A stretch of DNA of 64,000 nucleotides from Taxillus chinensis (lineage: Eukaryota > Streptophyta > Magnoliopsida > Santalales > Loranthaceae). The stretch covers positions 23,329,506 to 23,393,505 of the forward strand of contig CM042091.1 of the NCBI GenBank assembly GCA_023512835.1. Direction: 5' to 3'. The notes beneath the pieces are model-generated. The model saw nothing but the letters and a program-made list of their open reading frames with translations. It was not told the DNA's origin and ran no database searches. The translations under genes were made by a program, and so were the position numbers. Every line of letters starts with the position of its first letter. The stretch's first letter is position 1. This document shows positions 23,399 through 33,763 of this stretch, one piece after another.

Positions 23399-23594
23399 GA
23401 CATTTGAATCAGGACATCCGATCCGGACATTCGAATCGGAACATTCGAATGAAGACATTCGACCAGGGCATTTGATCTAGACATTTGACTAAGAAATTTG
23501 ATCCAGACATTTGAATAAGGACATTCGAGTCGGACTTTTGGACATCCAAGTCAAGACATTCAATCAAGCTTTCGGATGAGGACATTCCAATAAG
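23399..23594 (+). repeat. Degenerate minisatellite, 13-14 base unit
   Basis: About fifteen successive units of the form GACATTYGANTCNG (for example GACATTCGAATCGG, GACATTCGACCAGG, GACATTTGATCTA-like). The units drift in sequence and length. There is no open frame with meaning. Confidence 0.8.
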
Positions 23595-24339
23595 TGGAAT
23601 TTCGAGGAAGGGGTTCTAAGGAGTTGATCCTTTTTTTGTGTTATTCTTATTACTTTCTAACCCAAATTTCGTGTGTAAAATAAATTCTTATGCCTTTTCA
23701 TGGTATGAAATTTTGTCATTTGCTTTGCATAAAATATTATGTGGTATGGATACGATCATGAGTTTCGAATGTCATGGTGTTTGGGGGCTTGATTTGTGGT
23801 GTTTTGTTGGTTTGCTTGATGGTCAACCTAGGTTTCATATAATGCTGGTTGGGAGCCGAGGTCCACTACATGGCTGGTTGACGGTGGAAGGTCCCACGAC
23901 TGGTTGCTTTTTATGTTACATTTCCACTATCGTAGGCAGGTTGTAAGAGCCTTGCCTTGTGTTAATCAGCTAAGTTGTGAACTGTTTATGTGACTTGAGG
24001 TGTGGACCATGTGTGTTTATGCTTTCATTAGTATTTCATAGTACCATGTTGTGTGGACATTGTTATGTATGTTTATGATTTTATTGGTATTGCATAGGAT
24101 ACTCTATATATTATTGTGTGGTTATGCATTCACTAGCACATGTATACACGGATAGTGTGTTGTAGGTCACCTACTAAGCCTTTTTGCTTATCTTATGTTG
24201 TAGTCTTGACTTTAGGTTCAGGTAGGAGGTTGCCTTGGGTTTTGTAGTCGAGTAGATCAAGTAGATCAGATCTTGTTGATGTATGAGACTATGTCTATTT
24301 TGATTGTTTTGTATTATTATTGTATTTTCTTCCCGGACA

Positions 24340-24959
24340 TGAGTCCGTTGAGTCTAGAGGGGGGGGGGGGGGGGGGGGGGAATAGACTCTTTTCACAGAA
24401 GCTAAGACTATAAGTTGGTAAATGAATATTCAAGAGGATGACTATGCTATAAATATTAATCGAGAAGATGACAAGTGATTATTGACTATCTAACAAATAT
24501 GAGATGAGAGTTAATGCTGTGGATGGGATAGATCTTATATATTAAGCGAATATTCCTACGAATGTCAATATGAAGAGATTGACCCCATTTGGAATGTTCT
24601 AAGATAGATTTCGATTGTGGATAAACAACACAGAGAGTAGATTGTATGATTGTGTTGGATCTGTTTGAACAAGATTGTGTGATGAATCATTCAAGGATGT
24701 TCTTGTTCTCTGATCAACACAGACACAACACTTGGAAGAGGTCTCTCTCAGAGTCTCTCTTTCTAGCATTGGAACTCTCTTGGATTCCGCAAGAGTTATT
24801 TCTTTAATGTGTGTTAGAATTCTATATTTTGGGTTATGTGTGTTCCACGCACTTTGAAAGAATGGATGACTCATATATCATCGTTAAGCGTGTGAGAGAT
24901 ATATTTTAAGGTTGATATTCCCAGGTTCCAACCTAGATCGTCTAGATATATGGGTTTGT
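24340..24959 (-). repeat. Possible diverged Sirevirus LTR end with 22-base G run
   Basis: GAGTCCGTTGAGTCTAGAGG, then 22 G (24359-24380), then AATAGACTCTTT copies the layout at the start of the other Sirevirus LTRs (GGAGCCTAAAG, G-run, TGAATAGGCTCTT). The rest has drifted. It is cut at 24959 by the Tekay LTR, so it may be the insertion target of that element. Confidence 0.5.
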
Positions 24960-26768
24960 TGTCACGCCCCGGATTTCCAACCCGAGGAGACCGGAACGTG
25001 ACCTTCCCTTTACCCAAGTTGGATAAAGGGGTTAGAATACAACATACACTTCACACTTTCTATTCAGAAACCAATTTTATATTTATTGAGTCCAAACATG
25101 ACAAATGTGTCCAAAACATGCTTTTATTACATTAAACTCCACATTACAATATCTCCCCACTGGGGTTACAAAGCTTACACAAAAAAAAAACAGCATAACT
25201 CAAATAATAAGCAAGCCACAAGCAGGACTCCCACCTAACGCCTGTAGGTTCCTGTAAAGAAAACAACATGGTAGGAGGGGTGAGCACCCACAGATCAGTA
25301 GGGATCATGTCTCCTCAACCCATCCCATGCTCCTAATATCTACATGCCATGTGTACAAGTGCTGTGTCGTGATACAATTATTTCACCAGATATAATAACA
25401 GGCCATAGTAGCAAATACAATAATACACAGGCTGGTACATTAACATTCCCGGGCTTCCACAGCCACCGGGTTCCAAGAACAGTCCCGGGCTTCCACACCA
25501 CCGGGTTCCAAGAACGATCCCAGGCTTCCCAAACCACTTGGGTTTCACAAAACAGTCCCGGGCTTCCACAGCCACCGGGTTTCACAAAACACAGTACACA
25601 TAACCACTCAGGCATAAAACCAAACACTTAGTAGGCACACATTCACAAATGTACAAACCCAGCCACTTAGGCATAAAAACAAACACTTGGCATGCACACC
25701 TTTACCAACTTACAATTCTAGCCGTATTGGCATATTATCAAACACATAATGGGCATATTCATATAAACATATTCACACAGGCATTTTATCGAACATTTAA
25801 CATGCACTGCCCACCCAACATCAGAATCACACCAAAATGCCATTGAAGGCCAACATTCATATAGGAGATCACGCCTATATGAATTTACATATAAATATTA
25901 TAGCATTAACAATAGAAACCTTACAAAACATCCACACAGGGCCTAACCCCAAAACAGACCAGGAAAGACAAAACCCCTACCTGTAAGAAAATGTATCACC
26001 ACAGCAACGATCCTGCTCCCACGCCGAACGTCGTCCGCCCTCGAGGAACACCACAACAGAGATGGCCAGAACTCTCCTCTCTCTCTCTCCCTCTCAGTGC
26101 GATGGTGCGGTGGGTCAAGAAGAGAACCCTAAACCTAAAACAAGAGGGCTCCTCATCCTTATATAGACCTTCCACTATCAAAATGACGTAGTTTTGATTA
26201 AGTGAAACCCAGCATCAAAACGACGTAGTTTTGATGGAACAAGCTACAACCTTCCCGCATCCATACACGCCAAAATATCCACAATTCCAACATGGTCCTT
26301 TGGGGAAAAATCATTAGAATGACAAAACCAAGGTAACCATGCAAAAACATGTTTGCACGCCAATTTGAACGCCAATTCCCCAATTGGCGTGCAGCTCCAA
26401 ATGCACTCAAACTTTACCCCAAGCCTCCTTGCACCATGTAAAAGACATCCCTGAAATAAAAACCTTGCACGCCAAATGGGTCCAATTCGCGTGCACGTCC
26501 ATTTGGCCTGAAACTTCTGTGGTAGATAGAAGACATCATTCTAAGAATCTTTTGGTCTGCACGCCAATTCATCTGAGCCCATCTACTAGGTCAAAATCTA
26601 GAAAGTTCCCATTCAGAAGGCAAGACTGCCTAACTCAAAACACGGGTCCTTACATCCAAGGTGTTTTAGCTAAAGTGTGTGGGAAGGAAACTCCCTAAAA
26701 CTCAACAATTTCCACTCATAGGGCATCTGTGGTTAACTTCGTACATACCACAAACATGGGTCATTACA
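24960..26768 (-). repeat. Tekay 3' LTR
   Basis: 1809 bases, from TGTCACGCCCC on the plus strand to GGGTCATTACA. On the element strand it starts TGTAATGACCC directly after a polypurine tract, as is usual for Tekay/Del. An internal repeat CCGGGCTTCCACAGCCACCGG-like recurs four times at 25448-25580. The promoter is listed separately. Confidence 0.88.
26159..26600 (-). promoter_or_regulatory. Tekay LTR promoter block, collinear with the Athila LTR promoter
   Basis: The element strand has CTATATAAGG (26158-26167). Just upstream are two palindromes ATCAAAAY-N6-GTTTTGAT (26178-26199 and 26213-26234). Further upstream are ACGCCAATT/AATTGGCGT inverted repeats around 26367-26392 and GCACGCC/GCGTGC pairs. 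26270-26600 can be read alongside 31785-32110 of the Athila LTR segment by segment. Confidence 0.65.
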
Positions 26769-26785
26769 TCCTCTCCCCCTTAAGA
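26769..26785 (-). other. Tekay polypurine tract
   Basis: The element strand reads AAGGGGGAGAGGA immediately before the LTR start TGTAATGACC; it primes plus-strand cDNA. Confidence 0.85.
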
Positions 26786-27046
26786 CTTTTCGTCCTCGAA
26801 AAGAAACAACATACAAGGAAAACAAATACAAGCTACCCCTTTGCCACACGGCGAGCCACAACACCCAAATGGGTCACACAACATAAAAGGACATCTCAAA
26901 CACATTTTGAAATCGCAAAACACATCTCTATAAAAAATATCAGTTTACAAGTAGAAATACAAATACACCAAATCATGAACCACACGAAAACACATCACTA
27001 CAGAAGAAAACATATCACTACACATGATTTCAGCCACCTCCCACCC

Positions 27047-28376
27047 TTAAGATTGTTCATCCTCGAACAACTCTGGGTGCTGCTCACGCATCACGGACTC
27101 ACGTTCCCATATCTCCTCCTCAATGCCACGGTGCTGCCATAACACGCGAACCAAAGGAATAGCACGACCACGCAAAAGCTTCTCCCACCGATCGACGATA
27201 CGGATAGGGGGCCTCAACAACGGACATCTCATCCGCAATGTCCAATGTCCCCCAATCGAGCACATGAGTGGGGTCAGGATGATACTTCCTCAACTGGGAC
27301 ACGTGGAACACATTGTGCACCCGACTCAATCGCGGGGGCAATGCTAACCGGTAAGCTACAGGCCCCACATGAGCTATAACCTCAAATGGACCAATGAACC
27401 GGGGAGAGAGTTTGGAACTTCTCCCAAAGTGCCGATGTCCACGTCGTGGAGAGACACGGAGAAACACATGATCGCCCACAGAAAACTCCAAAGGTCGCCG
27501 CTGTTGATCTGCATAAGATTTCTGTCGACTCTGGGCTGATAACAAGCGCTGACGAATCAACTTGACCTTCTCAGTAGCCTCTTGAACCAACTGTGGTCCC
27601 AAGAGAGCTGCCTCTCCTACCTCAGTCCAACACAAGGGTGAGCGGCACGACCTCCCATATAATGCTTCAAAAGGGGCCATTCCAATGGATGCCTGATAAA
27701 TGTTATTGTAGGCAAACTCCACCAAAGGAAGGTGAGTTGCCCACGAACCCCCGAAATCTAGCACACAAGCCCTCAACATGTCCTCCATGGTCTGATTCGT
27801 CCTCTCAGTCTGACCGTCAGTCTCAGGGTGAAAGGCTGTACTCAAGTGAAGCTTGGTCCCTATAGCCTCCTGCAAACTTGCCCAAAAATGGGAAGTGAAC
27901 CTCGAATCCTGGTCAGAGACAACCGATGATGGTACGCCATGCAGTCTCACAATCTTGTTCATGTATAGCTGACTCAAGGTCCCAATGGAGTCCCGCTCGC
28001 GAACAGCAAGGAAATGGGCCGACTTTGTGAGTCGATCCACAATCATCCAAATCATATCTTTCCTCCCTGTGGTGGGTGGAAGACCAGTCACGAAATCCAT
28101 TGCTATGTGGTCCCACTTCCACTCCGCTATGGGCAATGGCTGTAACATGCCCGCCGGCCGCTGATGTTCTGCCTTCACCTGCTGACACGTGAGGCACCGC
28201 GAAACAAAGGCAGCCACATCGCGTTTCATCCCAGGCCACCAAAAATGTCCCTGAAGCGCATGGTACGTCTTCGTACCCCCCGGATGCACAGCAACTCTTG
28301 ACTGGTGAAACTCCCGCATCACCTCATCCCTGAGAGAAGAAGCCACTACTAACCGCCCCCTGAAAAGACAACTCAT
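27047..28376 (-). pseudogene. Tekay integrase with chromodomain-like C-terminus, one frameshift
   Basis: A 418-residue frame (27120-28376) holds the zinc-binding region (H24, H31, C61, C64) and a DD35E core: Asp94 in MDFVTGLP, Asp155 in SDQDSRF and Glu191 in QTERTNQ. The GPF/Y-type segment LSPRFIGPF and FHVSQLRKYHPD follow. A frameshift near 27205 moves the C-terminal chromodomain-like part (PPIRIVDRWEKLLRGR, VLWQHRG, ELFEDEQS, stop at 27047) to another frame. In chromoviruses this tail directs insertion to chromatin. Upstream, the link to RNase H is also broken. Confidence 0.88.
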
Positions 28377-28664
28377 GCTCAGGACCCTCTGTCCGGTCCC
28401 CCGGATAGCTCACCGGCCTCAATACGGGCATGGAGAACTTCACAATCAATGTCACCCAACTGTCCCTCCCGGACGCGCCGGTACAACTCAGGCACAACCA
28501 CCAAAGGACTCAGGGATGTCCCACCACCACGAACAACGGCAAGGTTGCAACGTCGCCAATTGCTCCATCGGCTTCCATTCTCTCACGGCCACCTCGGCTT
28601 TCCCTTTCCGCTCAACGCGTCGCCTACAACATTACCCTTGCCCGAGGTATAGGCGAGAGTAAAG

Positions 28665-29776
28665 TCAAAGGTCCGCAAATACCCAACCCATCTCCTCTGC
28701 CTCAAATTCAAGTCCTTTCGAGTGAAGATGAATTGAAGGCTCTTGTGATCGAAAAACACTACAAACTTTTCCCCCCAAAAGGTAATGTTGCCAACTCTTC
28801 AAGGCAAAGATGACAGCCGCCAACTCAAGATCATGAGTAGGATAATTATGCTCATGAGGCTTCAGCTGCCTCGACCCATAAGCTACCACACTGTGCTCCT
28901 GCATAAGCACACACCCCAAACCAACCCTGGACGCATCACAATATACCTCATATGGGATATCCTCCCGAGGTAACCTCAACACCGATGCAGTGGTCAAACG
29001 GGTTTTGAGAGCCTCAAACGCTTGCTGACACTTGTCAGTCCACTCAAACTTCACTCCCTTCCGAGTCAACGCTGTTATAGGAGCTGCCAAACGGGAGAAT
29101 CCCTCCACGAAACGACAATAGTACCCTGCCAAGCCAAGGAAACTGCGAATCTCGAAGACATTGGTTGGCCTCTCCCATGATGACACCGCCTCAATCTTGG
29201 CTGGGTCCACTCTAACCCCTTCAGCTGACACTACATGGCCAAGAAAATGGACCTCCTGCATCCAAAACTCGCATTTGCTAAACTTAGCAAACAACCGTTG
29301 ATCCCTCAAGGTTTGCAACATTGTTGCCAGATGTTCCACATGCTCCCTCTCGGTCTTGGAATATACCAAGATATCGTCTATAAACACCACCATGAATGAG
29401 TCTAAGTATGGGGCAAAGACTTGCTTCATCAAATGCATGAACACTACTGGTGCATTAGCGAGCCCGAAAGGCATCACTACCCACTCATAGTGCCCATACC
29501 TGCACCGAAAAGCCGTCTTAGGGATGTCCTCCTCCCTAACCCTTAACTGGTGATACCCTGACCGTAGATCTATCTTGGAAAACCACCGGGCTCCACTCAA
29601 CTAGTCAAACAGGTCATCGATCCGAGGCAACGGATACTTGTTCTTCACAGTCACCAAATTCAACTTCCTATAGTCGATGCAAAGGCGTAGCGTGCCATCT
29701 GCCTTCTTTGCAAAGAGCACCGGAGCACCCCAAGGTGAGGTACTCGGTCTAATATACCCCTAGTCCACCAACTCCT
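28665..29776 (-). pseudogene. Tekay reverse transcriptase and RNase H, interrupted
   Basis: The frame 28665-29600 starts inside the RT. It has the [10 protein letters not shown] motif at residues 42-51 and the catalytic FIDD at 73-76, then the [11 protein letters not shown] segment and RNase H with [10 protein letters not shown] and [12 protein letters not shown]. The N-terminal RT part ([11 protein letters not shown] region, 29640-29700) is cut off by a TAG at 29601-29603 that replaces a likely CAG Gln codon. A frame change after LLGGK near 28750 destroys the RNase H end. Confidence 0.88.
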
Positions 29777-30765
29777 CTATCTGCGCCGAAGCTCCCTCGG
29801 CTCGGCTGGCCCCATACGATATGCTACTTGGGAGATTGGACCAGTCCCCGGTACCAACTCAATGGTGAACTCTACACTCCTCTTAGGAGGTAAACTCCTC
29901 AACTGGTTAGGAAAGGCATCCTGAAATTGATCAACGACAGCTGGCCACACCCTCTTCTCCACTTTCCCCTCCTCAGCAAAGGTCAGGGCTCCCAACCTGT
30001 GGGTAATGGCACCCCACTGGTCTAACACTGGCCTAGCCCGACTCGCCTCACAGTCCCACTCCCCCTGCAGGGTGCAAAAGGTCCCTGCAGGTGTCACAAA
30101 GGATACACGCCGCCGGTAACAATCTATCTTGGCTTGGAAAGCCATAAGCCAATCCACACCCAAGATCAGATCAAATGTACGCAAGGGCATTACATGCAAG
30201 TCAAAACTTAGCTCCACATCTCCTATGGTTAACCCACAATCACGGCAAACACGCCGCACCTCAACCATGCCTCCCACCGGAGACTCTACTGCTAGGGGTC
30301 TCTCTGCCTCAATACATGCTAACCCCAATCCCTCAACCAAAAGTTCAGCGACAAACGAACAAGATGCACCCGTATCAAAAAGTGTAGAAACAAGTGTACG
30401 AGAGATTAAGAGGGTACCTCCAACCACCGATGGTCCTGCCCCACCCTCCGCTGGTGGAGGTGGTAGCTCAGCCTCCTCCGGGTACGTCGCCTCCAGCGCA
30501 AACACCCTCCCTTGGCCCGTGCCACTGGTCAGCTCACTCACTGGGCGCGTCCCGCCAAGGCTGCCCCCAGCTTCAGTTTGTTGCCGCTTCGGCCTCTCCT
30601 GGGGTCGGGTCTGGTTGGATCCTGCCTGACTAGCCTGCCACCGGCGAGCTGGTCTCTCTGCTGGTGCACGGAAACTGGCATCACTCCTTGTGCTGGATGT
30701 CATGCCTCCAACTCCCCTGTTGCCACTCCGGAAAACCCAGCTCAGATGGCCCTCTTGTCCACAAC
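29777..30765 (-). pseudogene. Tekay gag C-terminus and aspartic protease
   Basis: Starts at the Athila insertion point with CGQEGH, part of a second zinc-knuckle-like motif. It continues through a basic/Gln-rich linker to the protease core LFDTGASCSFV (near 30340) and ILGVDWL. The frame ends at 29777 in the linker to RT (PREL motif region) through a small indel. It continues the gag at 56786-57852; the two are separated by 26 kb of nested insertion. Confidence 0.85.
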
Positions 30766-30770
30766 TATGT

Positions 30771-32273
30771 GACGAACTGGTTATTTCGTGAGTGAAACCC
30801 AAGTGAGGGTTAAGCTACTGTCATTTAAATCCCTTCTCAAAATATTAATTCCCTTAACTAATGCTAAATAGAATAGCGACAAGAAAGGGGTCGATCCCAC
30901 AGAGATTACCAAGTTATCTAGCTTTAACTCAAATCACCAAATTAATCTTGCTTAAAACAATGTCTTGGCAAAAACGAAATCTTTTTTTATAACTAAAGAT
31001 CTAATTTTTATTTGGTTTTCTAAATAAATAAAGAAAGCAAATTGATTTTAGGATTAAGATTCAAGGATTAAAGCATCTAGGGTCACAATTTCACCTCCCT
31101 ATGTTATCTCTACTGGTTCATGGTATTAGGGTTGTCTGATTGAAAACATGCTAAACATAAGCCAAGGACAACAAATGGTCATTGAGGTCCTTTTAAGAGT
31201 CGTATGCCAGAATGGTCATCTAAACACGCAGACATGCAAAGCCAATAAATCATACTTGCAAAAGGATAATGATCACACCAATTACAAATAAGTTATGAAT
31301 CTCAATCCGCCCCAGACTAGGGCTAAGAATACCAAGGTGTACATCCAAAGATACAAATTAAGAACAGATTCATAAAACATACAAAACTCAATCATCCAAA
31401 CCCAATATTCATAAACACAGCAAAGCAACAAGGGGGCTACATTGCTCTCCTAGATTATAAGAACTACTTACGCATGATTACAAGCAAAACCATAGCAGTA
31501 AAGCTAAACATCTTCTTCTAATCCACGCGCGCAACAAGGCTTCAAATCCAGGCTCCAAAATCTGCGACGGCTGCTGCGACGGCTGCTCTCCTAGGTCAAG
31601 GAGCAACCTTCAAATCGTGAAGCCTCCCTCTCTAAAAACGTGTAGGGGGGTCTAAGATACATAGCAGGGGGCGTGGAGGCTTTATTTATAGAGGTTGGAT
31701 GGGCCTTGAGGTGTGTACCCTAGCCTATCTATCAAAACGACATAGTTTTGATAAGTGACACTTCAAACTTTAAAATCTTTATCTTCCATCCACAATTTGG
31801 ACATGGGCCTTCAGAAACAATTAATTAGCATGAAAAAATGATAGGATCGGTCCAAAAATATCTCTGCACGTCAATTTGAACGTGATATGGTGAATTCACG
31901 TGCAGCTCCAAATCAGCTCAAACTTCTCCCCAAGCTTCCTTGAATCCTGTAGAGGCCTGAGAAGCAAAAATATGCTTGCACGTGAAATGGGTGAATTCAC
32001 GTGTAGCTCCAAATGCTCTACAATTTCTGTGGTAGGTAGAGGACATCATTCTAAGCAACTTTTGTTCTTGCACGCCAATTGTTTGAGGCCATCTACTATG
32101 TCAAAAGTGAGCTCCAAAATCTGCCAAAACAGCTTAAAAACGCATGTATTTGCAAATAGCATCTTCCTAGGGGTTAGAGCAAATATATATGATATATGAA
32201 GCAATAAGTCTCTAATCATGCTCTAAACATCCTAAATAAACACTAGAATAACGGCATGAAATGCACGTTATCA
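30771..32273 (-). repeat. Athila A2 3' LTR
   Basis: 1503 bases. Differs from the 5' LTR (55279-56780) by scattered substitutions and a 4-base indel (TATG-TTAT near 31101), so insertion is relatively recent. Confidence 0.95.
31681..32110 (-). promoter_or_regulatory. Athila A2 LTR promoter
   Basis: TATAAATAAA box at 31681-31690 (minus). The palindrome ATCAAAAC-N6-GTTTTGAT lies at 31731-31752. CACGTG inverted repeats occur at 31884-31904 and 31978-32003, and a conserved GACATCATTCTAAG...CACGCCAATTG segment at 32042-32080. Confidence 0.65.
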
Positions 32274-33763
32274 AATACACCACACTTGAACCACTGCTTG
32301 TCCTCAAGCAAAAACATACAAGCATGCAAAAATAAGATAAACACGCAGTCAAACGGAAGAAAAATAAAATAACAATCAAGGAGAATGATGGTTTCCTAAG
32401 CATGCAACTCTATCATGATGAAATGAGAATTTAAGCATTAAAATGAGTCATAGCTTAGTTCATTCATGTCCATATCCTTAGTCCAATAACCATGCAATAT
32501 CACCACTTAAATTTCAGATATGAGCAAGCATTCCATGATAAAATAGCACCTAGTTTCCCTTTAAGTTCTTACCAAGGATAAGCAGCCTCACTCAAATATA
32601 GTAATTCTCAAGCCCAATACCTATCAATGAACAATGGATGGAAAACTCTATCTCTACACTCGCCATCAGCTATTAATTAAGTACTTGCCAAGCAATCATG
32701 AGAGTTCCCTATTGTGCTCATCAAAGAAAACACACCCTCTATTCTAATAACTGATAAAACAAAACCATGAGCTAAAGAATTGAGCTCAACACTCTCAAAA
32801 CAAAACACAATTCAGCCAATGTGGTTTCTCAAATAAATAATCACACATAAACATCAAGCCATTGTGGCTTTTATTCTGAATCTTTCTTTCTTTTTTTTTT
32901 GTTTTTTTAGTAATAACCTTACAAGGTTGCATTTTATGCTCTCCCTTGATGGATTATTCACTTTTTTTTTTACTCACATAACACATAAATAAGACTGATT
33001 TTTCTAATGCATACCCCTTGCCATTTTGCTACATAAGGAGAGACAAAAATTCATTGATGTCTCACATCCCATTTTCCAATTAAGTGATGGCTTTTTCACA
33101 TTCTATATCATAGCCTTTTCCAATAATATCTCAAAATAAAGAAAAGGATGCAAAGACAGTCACAATGACTTAGAGGTCTTGCATCCTAACTAAACACCAA
33201 ATACTGAGCACTAATAAGTAATCACATGCTTACTTGACTCCTACCATTAAATAACCAATGTTGAATGCAAGAAGAGTAGCAATTATTACCCATGCCCTAA
33301 AATGGCACTCAAAGGCTAAAAGAAGCTGTTCTCATTTTTCATTTCTTTTTCACTCAACTTTAAGGGTTACTTAGGTCTATCATAGCATTTCATGCTCAGC
33401 TAATTTTCAAAACTCAGCTCCAAAAACATGGTGATATCATTCAAAAGATAAAGACATGATTAAACCAATTCAGAGCACATTTTAACTACTTTAACACCCT
33501 TATCACAACATGATACTAATGTGGCATAAAAATTAAATTTTAAGCCAAAATTGCATACTTAATATCCATGCCTCCACAAGCAAATCATTCAAGCAAACAA
33601 CTCAAACAATCATGCAACTAAAACCAGTTTTTTTTTTAGAAAATTATAAATAAAACATGCAATCACAACATAAAAGACAAGCAAGTGGCTCAAGTCACTC
33701 CCCATACACCACACTTAAAATATGCTATGTCCTCATGGCATAAAATAGGGAGTAGGAAAATAC
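32274..33763 (-). other. Athila A2 3' non-coding tail
   Basis: Between the ORF3 stop and the 3' LTR. No coding signal; T-runs on the plus strand (32889-32908, 32962-32972). It ends on the element strand in a purine-rich AAGTGTGGTGTATT tract before TGATAAC. Confidence 0.75.

Larger units (their letters stand above)
22588..24339. other. Intergenic DNA, possibly old LTR remnants
   Basis: No supported gene. The segment 24140-24300 (TAGGTCACCTACTAAGCC and CAGGTAGGAGG-like sequence) resembles the end of a plant gypsy LTR, but no partner or boundary is seen. It contains the microsatellite and minisatellite listed separately. Confidence 0.4.

Noticed and set aside
22588..24339. A low-copy gene with exons in the region right of the solo LTR
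   Set aside because: Short frames at 23240-23475 and 23638-23946 cover the minisatellite or lack any domain; no splice-consistent chain of exons seen.
25340..25631. 95-residue frames on both strands in the Tekay LTR
   Set aside because: Produced by the four CCGGGCTTCCACAGCCACCGG-like repeats; no start context or domain.
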